From Macrophomina tecta (taxonomy: Eukaryota; Ascomycota; Dothideomycetes; Botryosphaeriales; Botryosphaeriaceae): a stretch of 64,000 nucleotides of DNA. This document shows positions 45,791-57,347 of the stretch, piece by piece (position 1 is the stretch's first letter; each line of letters opens with the position of its first letter). Under the pieces are notes generated by a model that was given only the letters and a program-made list of their open reading frames with translations, was not told where the DNA came from and searched no databases. Location: contig JAKSGN010000033.1 in the NCBI GenBank assembly GCA_024180945.1, positions 806,001 to 870,000 of the forward strand, in the 5' to 3' direction. The translations under genes were made by a program, and so were the position numbers.

Positions 45791-46860
45791 TGGATCAAGA
45801 GCTGCGGCCTTTTTTAAGTGTATGATTTGTATGCATTGGTTAGGCGTTTACGAGTGAAGAAGGCTGCTGCCCTGCTCTGCTCTTACTGGATACTTCCTAC
45901 TCGTGTTGTGCGTCCCCTTTTGAAGGGCGGCATTTCTATTCAGCTTTGAAGACTTGGGAGTAGTTTTTCGACCGCAAAAGAACATTGTACAGAACCGGGG
46001 AAGGGAAGTTGGTTGCGGAATCTTCCTTTTCGAAAGCTCTAATGCAAATTTCAAAGCCGTGTAGTCAGGACCATTGTCGCAGCGGTGTTCGTGCCTCAAG
46101 CCTCAACGTGGACGGGAGCTCGACATTTCTGATGCATTGTCGGCGTGGAGTGGTCTAGACTTCGCTTTTTGGTAGCAGCGCAGCAACGCCATCACCAACC
46201 ACCCCCTCACTCGCTATCCTTTTCTGGTGACGTACCCGGCAAGGTACAAGCTAACGGCTCCTCTAGAGCGCCTCATAAACAGCCAAAGGCCATCGGGAAC
46301 AAAGCCACACACGTGTTCAATCCACGGAAGCTTTCCGAACCATGGCGCTCTCAACTTTGGGGCGCTTGGATTCGCTAACCCATTGAAGTATCTATATCCC
46401 CAACACATGCGTATTGAAAAGCCACTGTGAAACGATATCGTTAGTTACCACCACGGTCCGTTTCGCATTTTGTCGATCGATAGTGGCTTTTTCTGGTCGT
46501 CGCCACTGCTAGGCTGGAGTGGGCTTGATGGCCCGGCTGTTTCCCCGGTGGGCGCGCGTCGCCTTTTCCTCGGCCTGCCTCTTCGCATCCTCTCCCCTTT
46601 TCCATCCTTGGGTCAAGCTATTATAGTTGTCCCGTTGGCAATAAGTACCCACGTTCCGCCGCTCACTTTGGCGCTAGTAAGGAGGGAGGAGGGGGAAGAC
46701 GCTCGAGCAAGGTTCTGGAATCCTGCCGGCGCCACGACGGCGCGTGGGACTACAGTAACGGGGGCACTCTACATCACCGCGAGGGCTTAGCACACGTGCC
46801 TTCGTCTTCTCTGGTAGATCGCGCGAGGCTTTTTTTTGTGTTCTTTTTGTTGTTCTGGTA
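45791..46860. other. intergenic, no gene seen
   Basis: The 3' flank of sec63 followed by about 1 kb without recognisable genes or repeats. Confidence 0.5.
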
Positions 46861-46934
46861 GGATTCGATGGATTCGATGGACTGGTGTGATCGAAGGATG
46901 AAGGATGCTGGATGCTGGATGCCGGATGCCGGAA
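46861..46934 (+). repeat. GGAT-based minisatellite
   Basis: Short units are repeated in tandem: GGATTCGAT twice, GAAGGATGAAGGATGCT, then GGATGCT and GGATGCC units ending near 46934. It lies about 40 bp before the first box of the dispersed-box array. Confidence 0.75.
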
Positions 46935-46971
46935 TTCTTTCTGGCCACAGCTAAAAAGAAGGGAGTTGACG

Positions 46972-49900
46972 TTGGACGTCGCAAAGAATCCTTCCATTGA
47001 CGGGGTTGTTCCTTTTTGCTTATTGTGGCGGCTGGCGATTCGTCAGACTTTCTTTTCTTTTCGTTCCCGAATCCTGCTTCGTGTTCTCGAACACGCCAAA
47101 CCACCCCATGAGCAAGAGAAAAGCCATGTGCGTCTGGTGGCTTTTAGAAGCGTTCTTGCTTTCTGCTCATGCTCGGACGTAGGAAAGAATCCTCTGACTG
47201 CACCAGGGTGAAGTGGCTGGCGGAGTGACTTGCACACACGGTGCGTACATGTACCGTCTCGAACTTCGTGAGCGGCTACGGTACTTCTTGGGCCCCTTCG
47301 TGGTCCATGCCAGGCCCCATTGGAGACTCGCTGCTGTTAACTTTGAACGTAGCAATGGATCCTTCCATCGCTGTGGTTCTGGGTAGCTGCGGAGATCGGG
47401 GACTGGTTGTCCACTGTTCACAAAAGTACATGTGCTTCTGTGGGGTTGAAGCATGGAGCCATGGTTATGCAGGCTTCAGGGCTTCCCATTGTCCTCTGGC
47501 TGCCCGGAGAGTATCTTCAGACGTAGCAAAAAATCCTGCCATGGAGTCTTACGCGGTGGCTGACAGCCCAGGGTGTCGGAAGCCACTCCGTCCATGTATC
47601 AGAGCCATCTCAAGGATTCTGGATCATTTTGGACCCTCGAGCGCAGACCATCTGGAAAGGTGAACAGACTCCACATTGGACGTAGCAAGAAATCCTACCC
47701 GAATATGCGGTCACCAGTGCCTCCAACCCGTTGAGTCCTGGTTATGCTGTCTCGCAATCCGGGCCGACAATAGTTTAAATCGGCTTATCCGAGAGGCGGG
47801 TCGGGGATGCGTACTTTAGTCGTCTCACGGACTAGAGAGCCGGGCAGAACTACGACAGGCTGACGGCACCGCGAGTTAGCTGCATTAACCCTCCAGCCCG
47901 TCCCATTTTCCCACGGGTTTTTTGCCACTATCATTATCGCCTCATCAATAAGGCAGGGGGATTCATTACAAAATCGAACGCAGGTAGGAATTCTCTCCGG
48001 AGTTCACCGTACTATGGCTTCTGCGGCTGACGACCATTGGTTACATCTACGCTCCACTGCAGGCTCTTCATGGTTCGATAGCTCATCCGGAAGATTGTCC
48101 AAGAGGTGCTTGGGTACCATCAGTGTTTGGTTGACCTGGGACCCTCGAACGTAGGAAAAATCCTGCCCATGTTGATGTAGCTGAAAAATTCGTGGGACCC
48201 TAGTCGTATGGATGTTCCAGTGCGTGGGCCACACTGTCAAACGTGCCCAGCCTCGTACTGCTACTATATTCGCCTTTCTGAAGGCCCGAAAAAACAGAAC
48301 TTTGGACGTAGGAAATAATCCTGCCGAGTCCACCGAAGCGTTGCGACGAGTTTAGCAACGCCACCCCCCTGGATTGCGTATAAAACTTCTAAATCAAGAC
48401 GGAGGTTTGGCCCATGTCCGGGCCTGCTAAGTGCGTTGTTTGATGTATCGTCAAACGTAGGAAAGAATCCTTTCATATGACGGTGTGTCATGGAGCCTGT
48501 AGGCGTCAACCATGGCGGAGAACGGGAGAAGATTGGACATAGGAAAAAAAAATATCCACGAATCGCCACGAGCCTCTTCCTGTGAGGCTCAAGACCAAAA
48601 ACGCCGCCCGTATCTTCCCACACACAGAGAAGCTAACGCCGAACCCTCTGTCGCTTTCTCATATGCTGATTGACAGAACTTTGAACGTAGGAAAAAATCC
48701 TTCGCATGCAATCACTATCCCAACTCTTGACGGTTCCGACGCCGGAGCAGCCTCTACACATTCTTCCACGTGTATGGCGCATGGAAGCACAAGCCCCTTC
48801 GCTTCGACAAGACCAAAGCGAAGAACATTGAACATAGCAAGATACCGTCCCTTGTCAGTATTTCCCGCCATCGAACCCGTTATTCCCCTGCTCCGGACGG
48901 ACAATCCACTTTCTCTTCCGAAACAGGAAAATGGTACGGCTCCCCGGCAAACACCTACACGCAGTTTCATAATCGACCCCGCATAAATGCCGTGGTGTAA
49001 TGAACATCTCCGTACAAACTCTGCTACAGCGGTCGGGCGGAAGCCAGGACGCGGCTGAAGTTACAGGACGGCGGTAGTCGTTGAGGCGTCCTGACCGGCG
49101 GTCTGCCGCGTCCCCTTTACACAGCACCATTCCTTCCGTTCCAGACTTGGCTAACATTGGCCGCCTCAGCAAACATCTCGGCGTTAATCAGCTGTCAGGG
49201 CTGCTAACACGAAGGCAAAGCGTGCGAATGTCCCCTGATTCCTCATGGTGCTGCTGGGAAACATCTCAGTATTTCCAAGGGTATGGTGGCTTCCGCGCCA
49301 GCTAGGGACTCTGGCATCGCCGTTGGCTTTGCAGTAGGGTATTGATTCAAGACTGTCATACATGGGGGCCAGGAATACCTTCGAACGGCTGAGATCATCC
49401 TTCGATATCACCCTGAGCAGTGGCTGACAGGTCTACGCGGCGCTATCAACTTTAAAGTTATTCTGTCGATGACGGCTTCTCCGTAGTGCTCCTGATTTAA
49501 CTGGTTTGTGCGCCGGGCCATGGGACGTGGAGAACGCAAGACGTTCACTTCTTGTGGATCTTCTAGACTATACAAGGCTACGGACGAGAGCAACGGTGTC
49601 TCGTCCGGCACCACTCGATGCTAAGTAGAGACAATATGTGGGGAACTTTAAACGCACCGGCCGGTTGAAGTGAAAGCATGGTTGAACGTCCAAAAGACTC
49701 CTTCCGGCGGCCGAGGTCCACAGTGGCGCGGAGCGTTCAAACACGAGGCTCAGGCCACAGCTCTTTACCTCGACGCCATTGTGGGCTCCGCTGAGGCTTT
49801 GGTGCAACGCGGCTCACACCTGGCTGTTAGGTGCAACACAGGCCAGGTAAGATCGAACGTCTGAAAGGATCCTTCCGAACTGCTGGGTCTGCAGTGCTCG

Positions 49901-52900
49901 CGAGAGAGCGCGTGCCAGGCCTCGGCGCTCCAGCCACGTGGGATTGGCATGGGTGATATACTCGGGTTCCGCCTCACTCTTCAGCACTCTGTCCCCATCC
50001 TCGAACGTCGCGAGGAATCCTCTGCGCATCCAATAGATTAAATGGCCGAGACTATTGCCCATTCAGGCAGTCACAGAGAGGATACAGCTGCTCTGTCAGG
50101 CAAGCTCCAGGATCTGCAGGATCGCGCTCCTGGCCCTTTTAGCCTTTTTCCCGTCCGGCAGACGCAGACGGTGGGAAAAAGCAAAAATCCACGATAACAG
50201 AGCAACACTGTCGGACGTCTGAACCGATCCTTCAGGAGCGCTGAGTCGCAGATGCTGCTGCTTCTTTTTTCTCACCGCCACGCCAGGAAGCCACCTCACG
50301 CACCACCCTTTCCCCACAGGCCCCGGTCCGCGCCGGCGCGCCTACGTCGTGCTCTTCTTCTCACACGAGTAGCGCATCGCCTATCCTCGCACATAACGCT
50401 CTCCCCAGCGCTCCAGGTTGCGTATGTCAAGCGGTGTCGGCGAAATCCTCTCGGTGTTACTGATTTCGCCGCGAGGGCACTGCTACAAGGGGAAACGCCC
50501 TGGAGAGTTTGGAACACTTTGCGGCCGTACCAGCTGCGAACGCTGCGCCAACTGCTGGATTGTGCATCTCACACGGTTCACGTCTGCTGCCATAACTTCG
50601 AACGTCTACGTACCCTTGCATTCTCCCCATCCGGCATTGGCTGGAGTGCCTTAGTGCCCGACCACCACCGTAGCCCTTCGGTTGCGCAAATACGCACACA
50701 GCTAAACACCCTTTCCCTAGCGGGAGTGCATGCAGGGGGCTTCTTTTGTTCTTTGCTTTTGCCCCCGCCTCCGCAATCCGTCGTACTCCGCACAACTTCC
50801 AACGTCTAGGGGATTCCTTCGACGTATTTGTGGAAGAAGAGCGGTGCGCCTTGCTGGCCTGCCATCCGAATTGGGGATTGGTGTGCTGTGGTAGTCCCGC
50901 AGAACTGTCCGGTCCCTTCTAAACTTTGAACGTCTGGAGCTTCCTTCGGGGGGGTGCAGCAACCCGAATTTGGCCGCGGGCATGACTGCATTGAGCAGTA
51001 TACCGGGATGTCTAGATGCCAATCTCGAATCCTTGACGGCTCGCGCCCTGCATCTGTTCGGGGTGTACCCTGCTGAAAGCATGGGTGGCCTGCAGTAATC
51101 TTTTGTGCAGTGATGGGCGAGCGTAAGCTACTGGCTGTAGACATGGAGGGCGGCAACACGGACTCGGGACCAAGGCCCCTGCCAGCCACAGGGCCTTCAA
51201 TATGTCATCTTCATCATCTTCTTCGAACGTCTGAATTGATCCTCCCCAGGCACCATGCAAGAAACAGTATGACACGTTACTGTATCAAGCAACCACCGAG
51301 GAATATGTACGCCGCTCAACACTACCGGCCGCCTCGACCTTTGGCAGTAGCGGTTTCAGTCGCAGTATAGCGTTCTTCTAACGTCTGGAAAAATCCTTTG
51401 ATCCTTCTCGACTCCAAGCCCTGCTCAGCTCAGCTCCACTCACGACTCGATTTCCCGGTTACGCAGGCCGGAAGACGTACGATCTTCCCAATCCCTGGCA
51501 ACTTCGGACGCCGTCCCACCCCTGCCTGAGCCTGTTGCACGATCTAGGCAAGATTTACCGCAACCCAAGTGGGTCAACCAGGCTTTATTCAGACAATACC
51601 CCCTTCATGAAAACGCCGGCAACTATTCAAGGCGTATATTCACTGCACCTGAGTGCCCAGCCTCTGTGCTCCACATCAACATCGAACGTCTGATTGAATC
51701 CTTCTGAAGGTCTTATGCTTGAAATGAAAAAAAAAAAAAAAAAAGAAGAAGAAGAACGGTGGCTCCCGTGGTAATTCTATGCCTCAGTAGTCTCAGCAGC
51801 CACTATCTCACCAAGGCCGCAGCAAATATGGCTTCCGCCCGACTCTAGAGATATGACGCAGGAATGCGCGCCGGCGACAATCCTCCCGCCAGCCATCGAC
51901 GAGGTGGCGGTTCGCTTGTCTTGGTTCTCGAAGGCCCAGAACAAAGAGGACTGGAGCACGACACCTTCCACGCTTCCAGACACGCCCGCTCCGGACCAAC
52001 TACTGTCCGGTAGCGACGGACCGAAGCCGCTGCATGCGCAGATTGCCCAACCACCATCAAGCAGGAGGATCATTTGTGTAAATGGCCCGTGCGGTAGCGA
52101 TGCAAATGCCTCACAGTTGACGCTTCTCTTAGCTGGCGGGGCCGCCAGAAATCGCTACTCCTGCGACTGCCAGGCTTGTACCAGAAGTCCAGTCAACGAT
52201 CACTTTTGGCAGCCTCAGAGAATGGCTCGGCACACAGTGGTGACGCTGGTCTCATCACTTCAAACCGTTTGCCCCTCTCAACGGAGAGTCTGCCCGAGTC
52301 CCCGTGATTTGGACAAGCGCACCCAGGTGCGCGGTTTCTCCAAACGGCTCCATCGCGTTAGCGGACCAAAAGACGCTATTTGTGGGATGAAGGGGACGGC
52401 GCGCAACCAAGGGAGGCCAACCAAGGAAAACCAGACTCGGTAGTCTGCCGCCAAGAGTGCGGGCACTTCCCCACGAGAGAAGCCGCACCAACTCAAATCC
52501 TCCTCGATGCTGAGGACAGCTTGAGGGGCGAGGCGGATCAGCTTCGAACGTCTGAAATATCTCTCGGCGGTATTCCTTCTGCGCTCAATCACACTAGAAA
52601 AGACCGCCTCAAACTTAGACGCCCCCTCCATCACTCCGTCCCACGTGGCCGCGTGGCGTTTTTGGGACGAAGTATACTCTCACCGCAGAGCCATATCCCA
52701 CGTGTCCTCCGAGTTGGTAGAAGCATGAGCAAAAGGAGCTGCGGTAGAAGCAACCACGTGGGTCCCTCCGCAAGCTGTCTCGCCGCAGCTCGCTACTCTC
52801 CGCAGCCTGGGCCTCTCGCCAAAGCCACCATCTCATACAGCCCGGCTCGGTAACCTCCACCGTTCATTCCCCTTAACCATCGGACAATTCCGTATTCCAA

Positions 52901-53490
52901 AAAAAAAAAAAAAAAAATAGACCCCGAATACCAACCCTACTACCTTCCAGAAGCCTCGGCATAAAGTTATACATCCACAATGGCATCTTCCGGTTCTCCA
53001 ACACGAAACAGTCACACCACCAATACTCGCGAATCTAGATTCACCCTCCATGCTCGAACGTCTCATGACACCTTCCGATCCCCTACCTCTCACCAAATGT
53101 CGCCTGAAGGGGCACACGGCGCCGTCGCCCTCCCCACGAAACGTTTTAAACGCGTATTTCCTTCGAACGTCTGAAAGGCAACCTCCGAAGTGAGCCGTGC
53201 CCATCTCTTCACAACTGACACTACTAGAGAGGAAAAAAAAAAGAAAAAAAAAAGAGAGAGAGATAGAGAGGAACGCTGACCTAACAACGGCTCCTCTCCC
53301 CTGAGATTCCAGCGACCCGCTCCCCAACGTGACGCAGTCACTACCAGCACCGTACCAGTGACTGTCAACCAACCCGTACACCACGCCATCCAACCTCAAA
53401 CGCCCAAACACCCCCTACCGCCCTGCCGTCCCAAACAGGAAGCACAACCAACAGCAACAACAACATCGAACGTCTGAACGGCCCTCTCCG
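46972..53490 (+). repeat. array of degenerate ~24-nt boxes separated by unique DNA
   Basis: A box with the form TYGRACGT, then MKGAAARAATCC, then TTCC recurs on the plus strand only. Clear copies start at 46972, 47173, 47343, 47517, 47676, 48145, 48302, 48451, 48533, 48681, 48828, 49381, 49682, 49853, 50001, 50211, 50598, 50798, 50926, 51223, 51377, 51682, 52544, 53054, 53163 and 53466. Weaker copies start near 47974, 49000, 49170, 49258, 49521, 50427, 51005, 51504, 51852, 52663 and 53323. Distances are often 147-175 nt or about twice that. Many boxes are preceded by AACTT or AACAT. The intervening DNA is not visibly repeated and has no gene. Box positions fall in all three frames, so this is not a protein repeat. 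I know no named element with this structure. Confidence 0.8.
53226..53273 (+). repeat. polypurine tract (A runs with GA repeats)
   Basis: The tract is purine only except for one T, with A runs followed by GAGAGAGA. It lies within the last part of the box array, between the boxes at 53163 and 53466. Confidence 0.8.
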
Positions 53491-53807
53491 CCTCCACCCA
53501 CCTAAGCGCACCTAAGCGCTCTTACCACCTATAAGCAACCCACTCTCCCGGGAGAGAGGGGAAAAAAAAAAACCGAAACGAAACGAAACAAAACCACAAG
53601 CTAACCGACAACCCAAAGCTCCAGACCGAAACCGCACAAAACCCCTCGTATGTAAGGAACTGGCAAAACAAGCAGCAGCATCCGCGCATGAGTAAAAACA
53701 CAGGGCTGCGAGCGTGCACCGAGGAAAAAAACAAAAAAAAACCCCCCGCTCTCGAGCCGCACAGATGTCGCGCGCAGGACGCTCATATTGTGAAAACAAG
53801 ATCGAGG

Positions 53808-53816
53808 AGGAAGAGG

Positions 53817-53859
<43 letters not shown>
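53808..53859 (+). repeat. GA microsatellite
   Basis: An uninterrupted (GA)n run at 53822-53859 is preceded by AGGAGGAAGAGGG-type purine sequence, making a continuous polypurine strand. Confidence 0.9.
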
Positions 53860-53861
<2 letters not shown>

Positions 53862-54064
53862 GGGGAGGGGTGTGCCTACTGGGGTGGCAGGGGGCGAGCG
53901 GGTCAACCCGTCGCAGCCGGCCGTGCCGCGCCGCACCGCCATAATTAAAAAGTGGATAATATGGGCATCTGGTCATGCAGAGATGGGGAGATTCGGAGAG
54001 GGAGAGAGAGGGAGAGCGGGGGAAATTTTACCGTAATTGCGGTGGTCGTAGCGAGAGGTAGGAT

Positions 54065-54118
<54 letters not shown>
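54065..54118 (+). repeat. compound CA-GA microsatellite
   Basis: A CA run (54065-54078) passes directly into a GA run ending at 54118. Confidence 0.9.
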
Positions 54119-54122
<4 letters not shown>

Positions 54123-54463
54123 GTGTGTCATAGCGCCCCAACAATGCACATCCTTCATCGCCAGACTATCATTGCCGTCCGTCGGTTGAGAGAGCACAGG
54201 CGTCAAGGGCCGGTGGGGTGACGTATTTGCGCCGGATGGGAGAGAGAAGACGAAGAAGAAGGAAAATGACGGCGACGGCGACGTAGCTCTGCAAGAATAA
54301 AACTTCGATCTGGCACGTTGATAATATGCAACAGAAGTCTAATGAAAAGCAGAGGAAACGAAGGTTCCCTTGTGAAATAGCTCAAAGATGTTGATCGGGA
54401 CAGACACATCGCGTCTTTACAAGAACAGAAGAAGAGAAGTGAGGCTGATGTAACTGACGCGGC

Positions 54464-54477
54464 AAAAAAAAAGAAAA

Positions 54478-54526
<49 letters not shown>

Positions 54527-54530
54527 AAGG
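54464..54530 (+). repeat. A-run plus GA microsatellite
   Basis: Two A runs separated by a G are followed by GA repeats with occasional GATA units. It is nearly pure purine for 67 nt. Confidence 0.85.
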
Positions 54531-55267
54531 GGCCATCTGCTCGTTTCGTTTAGATGGTGTATGCGAAGACATAAAGAGTTGGGCATTACTAATAACGGGA
54601 TTTCTGATCGCGTTCGCAAGAAAATGGTTATCAAAGCCAACCTAGCTGTTGCAAAGTACCAAATCAAACAAGAGAAATCATCCATGCATGTGATGTTCGT
54701 CTGGTTTCTCCGAAAAAAAAAAAAAAAAAAAGAGAAATCTAGTGCTGAATTTTAATAACACGTTATAAAGCATCTCGCAAGTCTGCGTTGTGGATCAACT
54801 TCATCTGCACTGGAGCGAGGCACTTTGCGCAATAGATGGAAGGCCATGGAAAGTATGAGGTGGAAAATAGATATTGTAGAGGTAAATAGGAGGACCTCGT
54901 ATAGGACAAAGAATAAAAGGTAAGCCCGGGTTCCGCTATGAAACAGAAAAGATACATCAAACCCAGTCTTAATCCGTCGTACTTGCCCTTCCGGACCATC
55001 TCGTTCCCATCTTTCATATTCATTCCCGTTGCATCAAACCAGATAAACTGTAAGCATTCCACCTCCAGAACCTGTTAAACACCCAACTCTCTTATGCCTT
55101 ATGGAAACAGAAACTCATTGTTGCTCATGGTCAGAAAAAAAGAAGATAAAGGCCACACCGCCCCAGGCGGCATGGGGAGGTCCATGAAAGGAAAAATTTG
55201 TGCGTGCAAACGACCGTCTTCGCTTTTCTCGCCGGGTCCCAGATAAAACAAAAATCGTACAAGATGC

Positions 55268-57347
55268 TCATTCCTCAGCGGGAGGCGGAGGCGGAGCGTC
55301 TGAAGTGGCCGATGGAGTACCTTGAGGGCTCGAGACCGCATCGAGTGGAGCAGCGTGTAATGCAGGCTTCTGACTCTGTGCCAGCTTGCCGCTCCTCTTT
55401 TTCTCTAGCGCGTCAATGACCCATTGTGCGACTTCCGGATCCTCGGGCGCTTCCTTGCCCGTGTAGTCCACGTGGAGGCCGGAAGCCGAGGCGTCTTCCT
55501 CGTTTTCTTCCTCCTCCTCGGTAATTGTTGCGGGTTTTAGGAGGGGTGCTAGCCACGCGTGTTGGAGAAGCATGGCGTAGGTGGGGCGGAGGTTAGGGAT
55601 CTTGTTTAGACAGCCGCGTACAAAGTTCCGTGCGGCGTCGGAGAAGCCGTCGGCGGGGAGGTCCGGAGGCTCGCCGTCGACAATTGCCTAGTTTGACGTC
55701 ATTCGCTGATCTAGACCGCTTGGGCCATTTCACTAAACAAGGAAAATTCAGACTTACGCTGAGCTGGCTGAAAATGTTGTTGTACGTCTCGGGCGGGTAA
55801 GGGTATCGGCCCATAGCGCATTCGATGATGGTCAAGCCCAGACTCCAGATGTCGCTCTGCACGCTGTACGTGCCGCCGCCGGGGTTGGCGCCAGCCTGCG
55901 CAACGCCTCCGCTCGATATCCGCTCGGGGGCCATGTAACTCTGACAGCCGATATTTGTCTTCGCTATGCTGGCGACAAGATTGCCACTGACGCCGAAGTC
56001 GCAGATTTTGACTTGGCCCTTGGTGTTGATCAGGATATTCGTAGGCTTTACGTCGCGGTGAATGATGTTGTGATCATCCTTGAGCGACTTCAGACCCATT
56101 GTTGTGGCGAGCGTGATTTTCCGCAGCACATTCTCCGGAATTCCCTCTCCGTACAGCTTATCTATCGATCCGCCGTCCATGAACTCCATGCAGATGTATA
56201 CCGCTCCTTCCTGGAAGAAGGCTCCGTAAAAGTCGATGATGAACGGGGATATGCAACGATGCAGGATGTCGAGCTCCATGATGATCGCGGCAAACTTGGC
56301 GTCGTCCAGCTCCAAACGGATTTCCTTCATGGCCATGACCATGCCTGTTGTGCCTGCGGTCGCCTTGGTGGACGTTGGGCTCGAGTCAGTTGCGCCATCG
56401 AGTTTGTTTGCTGGCGAACCAGGAACAGCAGGCGTCGAATGGGCCTTGTTTCCCGCCAACCCAAGACCGGGCCGTCTTATCTGTGGCCGGGCATGCCTGA
56501 CCTTGTACACGGTGCCGTAGTTGCCTTTGCCGAGCTCGTCGAGGGTGTCCACTTCGTCGAGTGATATGCTAAAACTTGACCCGCTAGCAAACTCAACGCC
56601 CTTATTGGTGAGGGTTGCCTTTCCTGCGAAGCGCAAGCTTCCCGTCTCCTTGTCCAGAAATTCGGCGTACTTGTCCATCATCGAGCCGCCATTGGGCTGA
56701 GCCCCAGGATTTTGGGCACCGGCAGGCTCGCCTGACGACCCGTTGATATCTGACAACTTGAGGCCTGGTCTCTTCCTGCCGCCGGGAGCTGGGCTCGGCG
56801 TGCCATTTGGCTGCGAGCCGGGGAGACCGCCGGGCAACACCAGGCCGCGCTTCTCTGCCAATGAGGGCTTGTTCGCGCCGCCGGGGCCGCGCAGGCTGGG
56901 TACTGCAGGTGCCGAAGGGAAATGGCCGATACCAGGCTTACCAGGCTGGCCGGGCAGTTGGAAGTTCTTGGGGACGCCTCCAGCGAAAGCTCCGCTGGGG
57001 GATTGCGGCATTGAATTTTGAGGAGCGGCAGGGGTGGCGCCGCCCTGTGGCCGAGAGAGCTGCACGGCCTTCATGCGCTCAAGGATGTGCGGGGGGAGGC
57101 CAGCGCCGTGCCTGGAGGCTGTGGGAAGTTTCGCACCGGGCTGGCGAGCGGCGTTGAGGGCGCCCAAGGGCGTGGACGAGGCCGTCATGCCAGACATGGT
57201 GGGGGCGCTCGACACAGAACGGCCGATGGGCGGCTGGGCCACCGGAGACGAAGGCGTGGGCGAGGGGAGGCCGGGGCTCGAGGGGGACTCGAGCGGCGAG
57301 GAGACGTCGGACAGCTGGTCCTCGTCGGGGGTTGTGGCAGCAGCCAT
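55268..57347 (-). CDS. pbs2: MAP kinase kinase Pbs2 (HOG pathway)
   Basis: Exons are 57347-55758 and 55687-55268 (intron 70 nt, GTAAGT donor, CTAG acceptor), giving 669 aa. The first ~260 residues are Pro/Ser-rich and disordered. The kinase domain then runs from about residue 265: glycine loop GKGNYGTVYKV (~272), a ~50-residue insert before the catalytic Lys of VMAMKEIRLE (~339), HRDVKPTN (~430) and DFGVSG (~450). The activation loop VASIAKTNIGCQSYMAPERI has the Ser/Thr pair phosphorylated by upstream MAPKKKs and is diagnostic of Pbs2 rather than Ste7 or Mkk1. Splicing joins the domain to AIVDGEPPDLPADGFSDAA. The tail is acidic and Pro-rich. In fungi Pbs2 activates Hog1 under osmotic and other stress, acting in the cytoplasm. 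The open frame upstream of the ATG is Arg/Pro-rich leader. Confidence 0.95.

Larger units (their letters stand above)
53491..55267. other. intergenic, purine-rich microsatellites
   Basis: No gene. The left half is dominated by long purine tracts (annotated separately). An A tract lies around 54713-54731. The right end is the 3' flank of pbs2. Confidence 0.6.

Noticed and set aside
46972..53490. CRISPR-like repeat-spacer array
   Set aside because: The boxes are degenerate, the spacers are long and variable (about 60-280 nt) and the genome is fungal; there are no cas genes.
46972..53490. Box array as a repeated precursor protein (RiPP-like) or tandem coding repeats
   Set aside because: The boxes fall in different frames, distances are not multiples of three, and stops are frequent between them.
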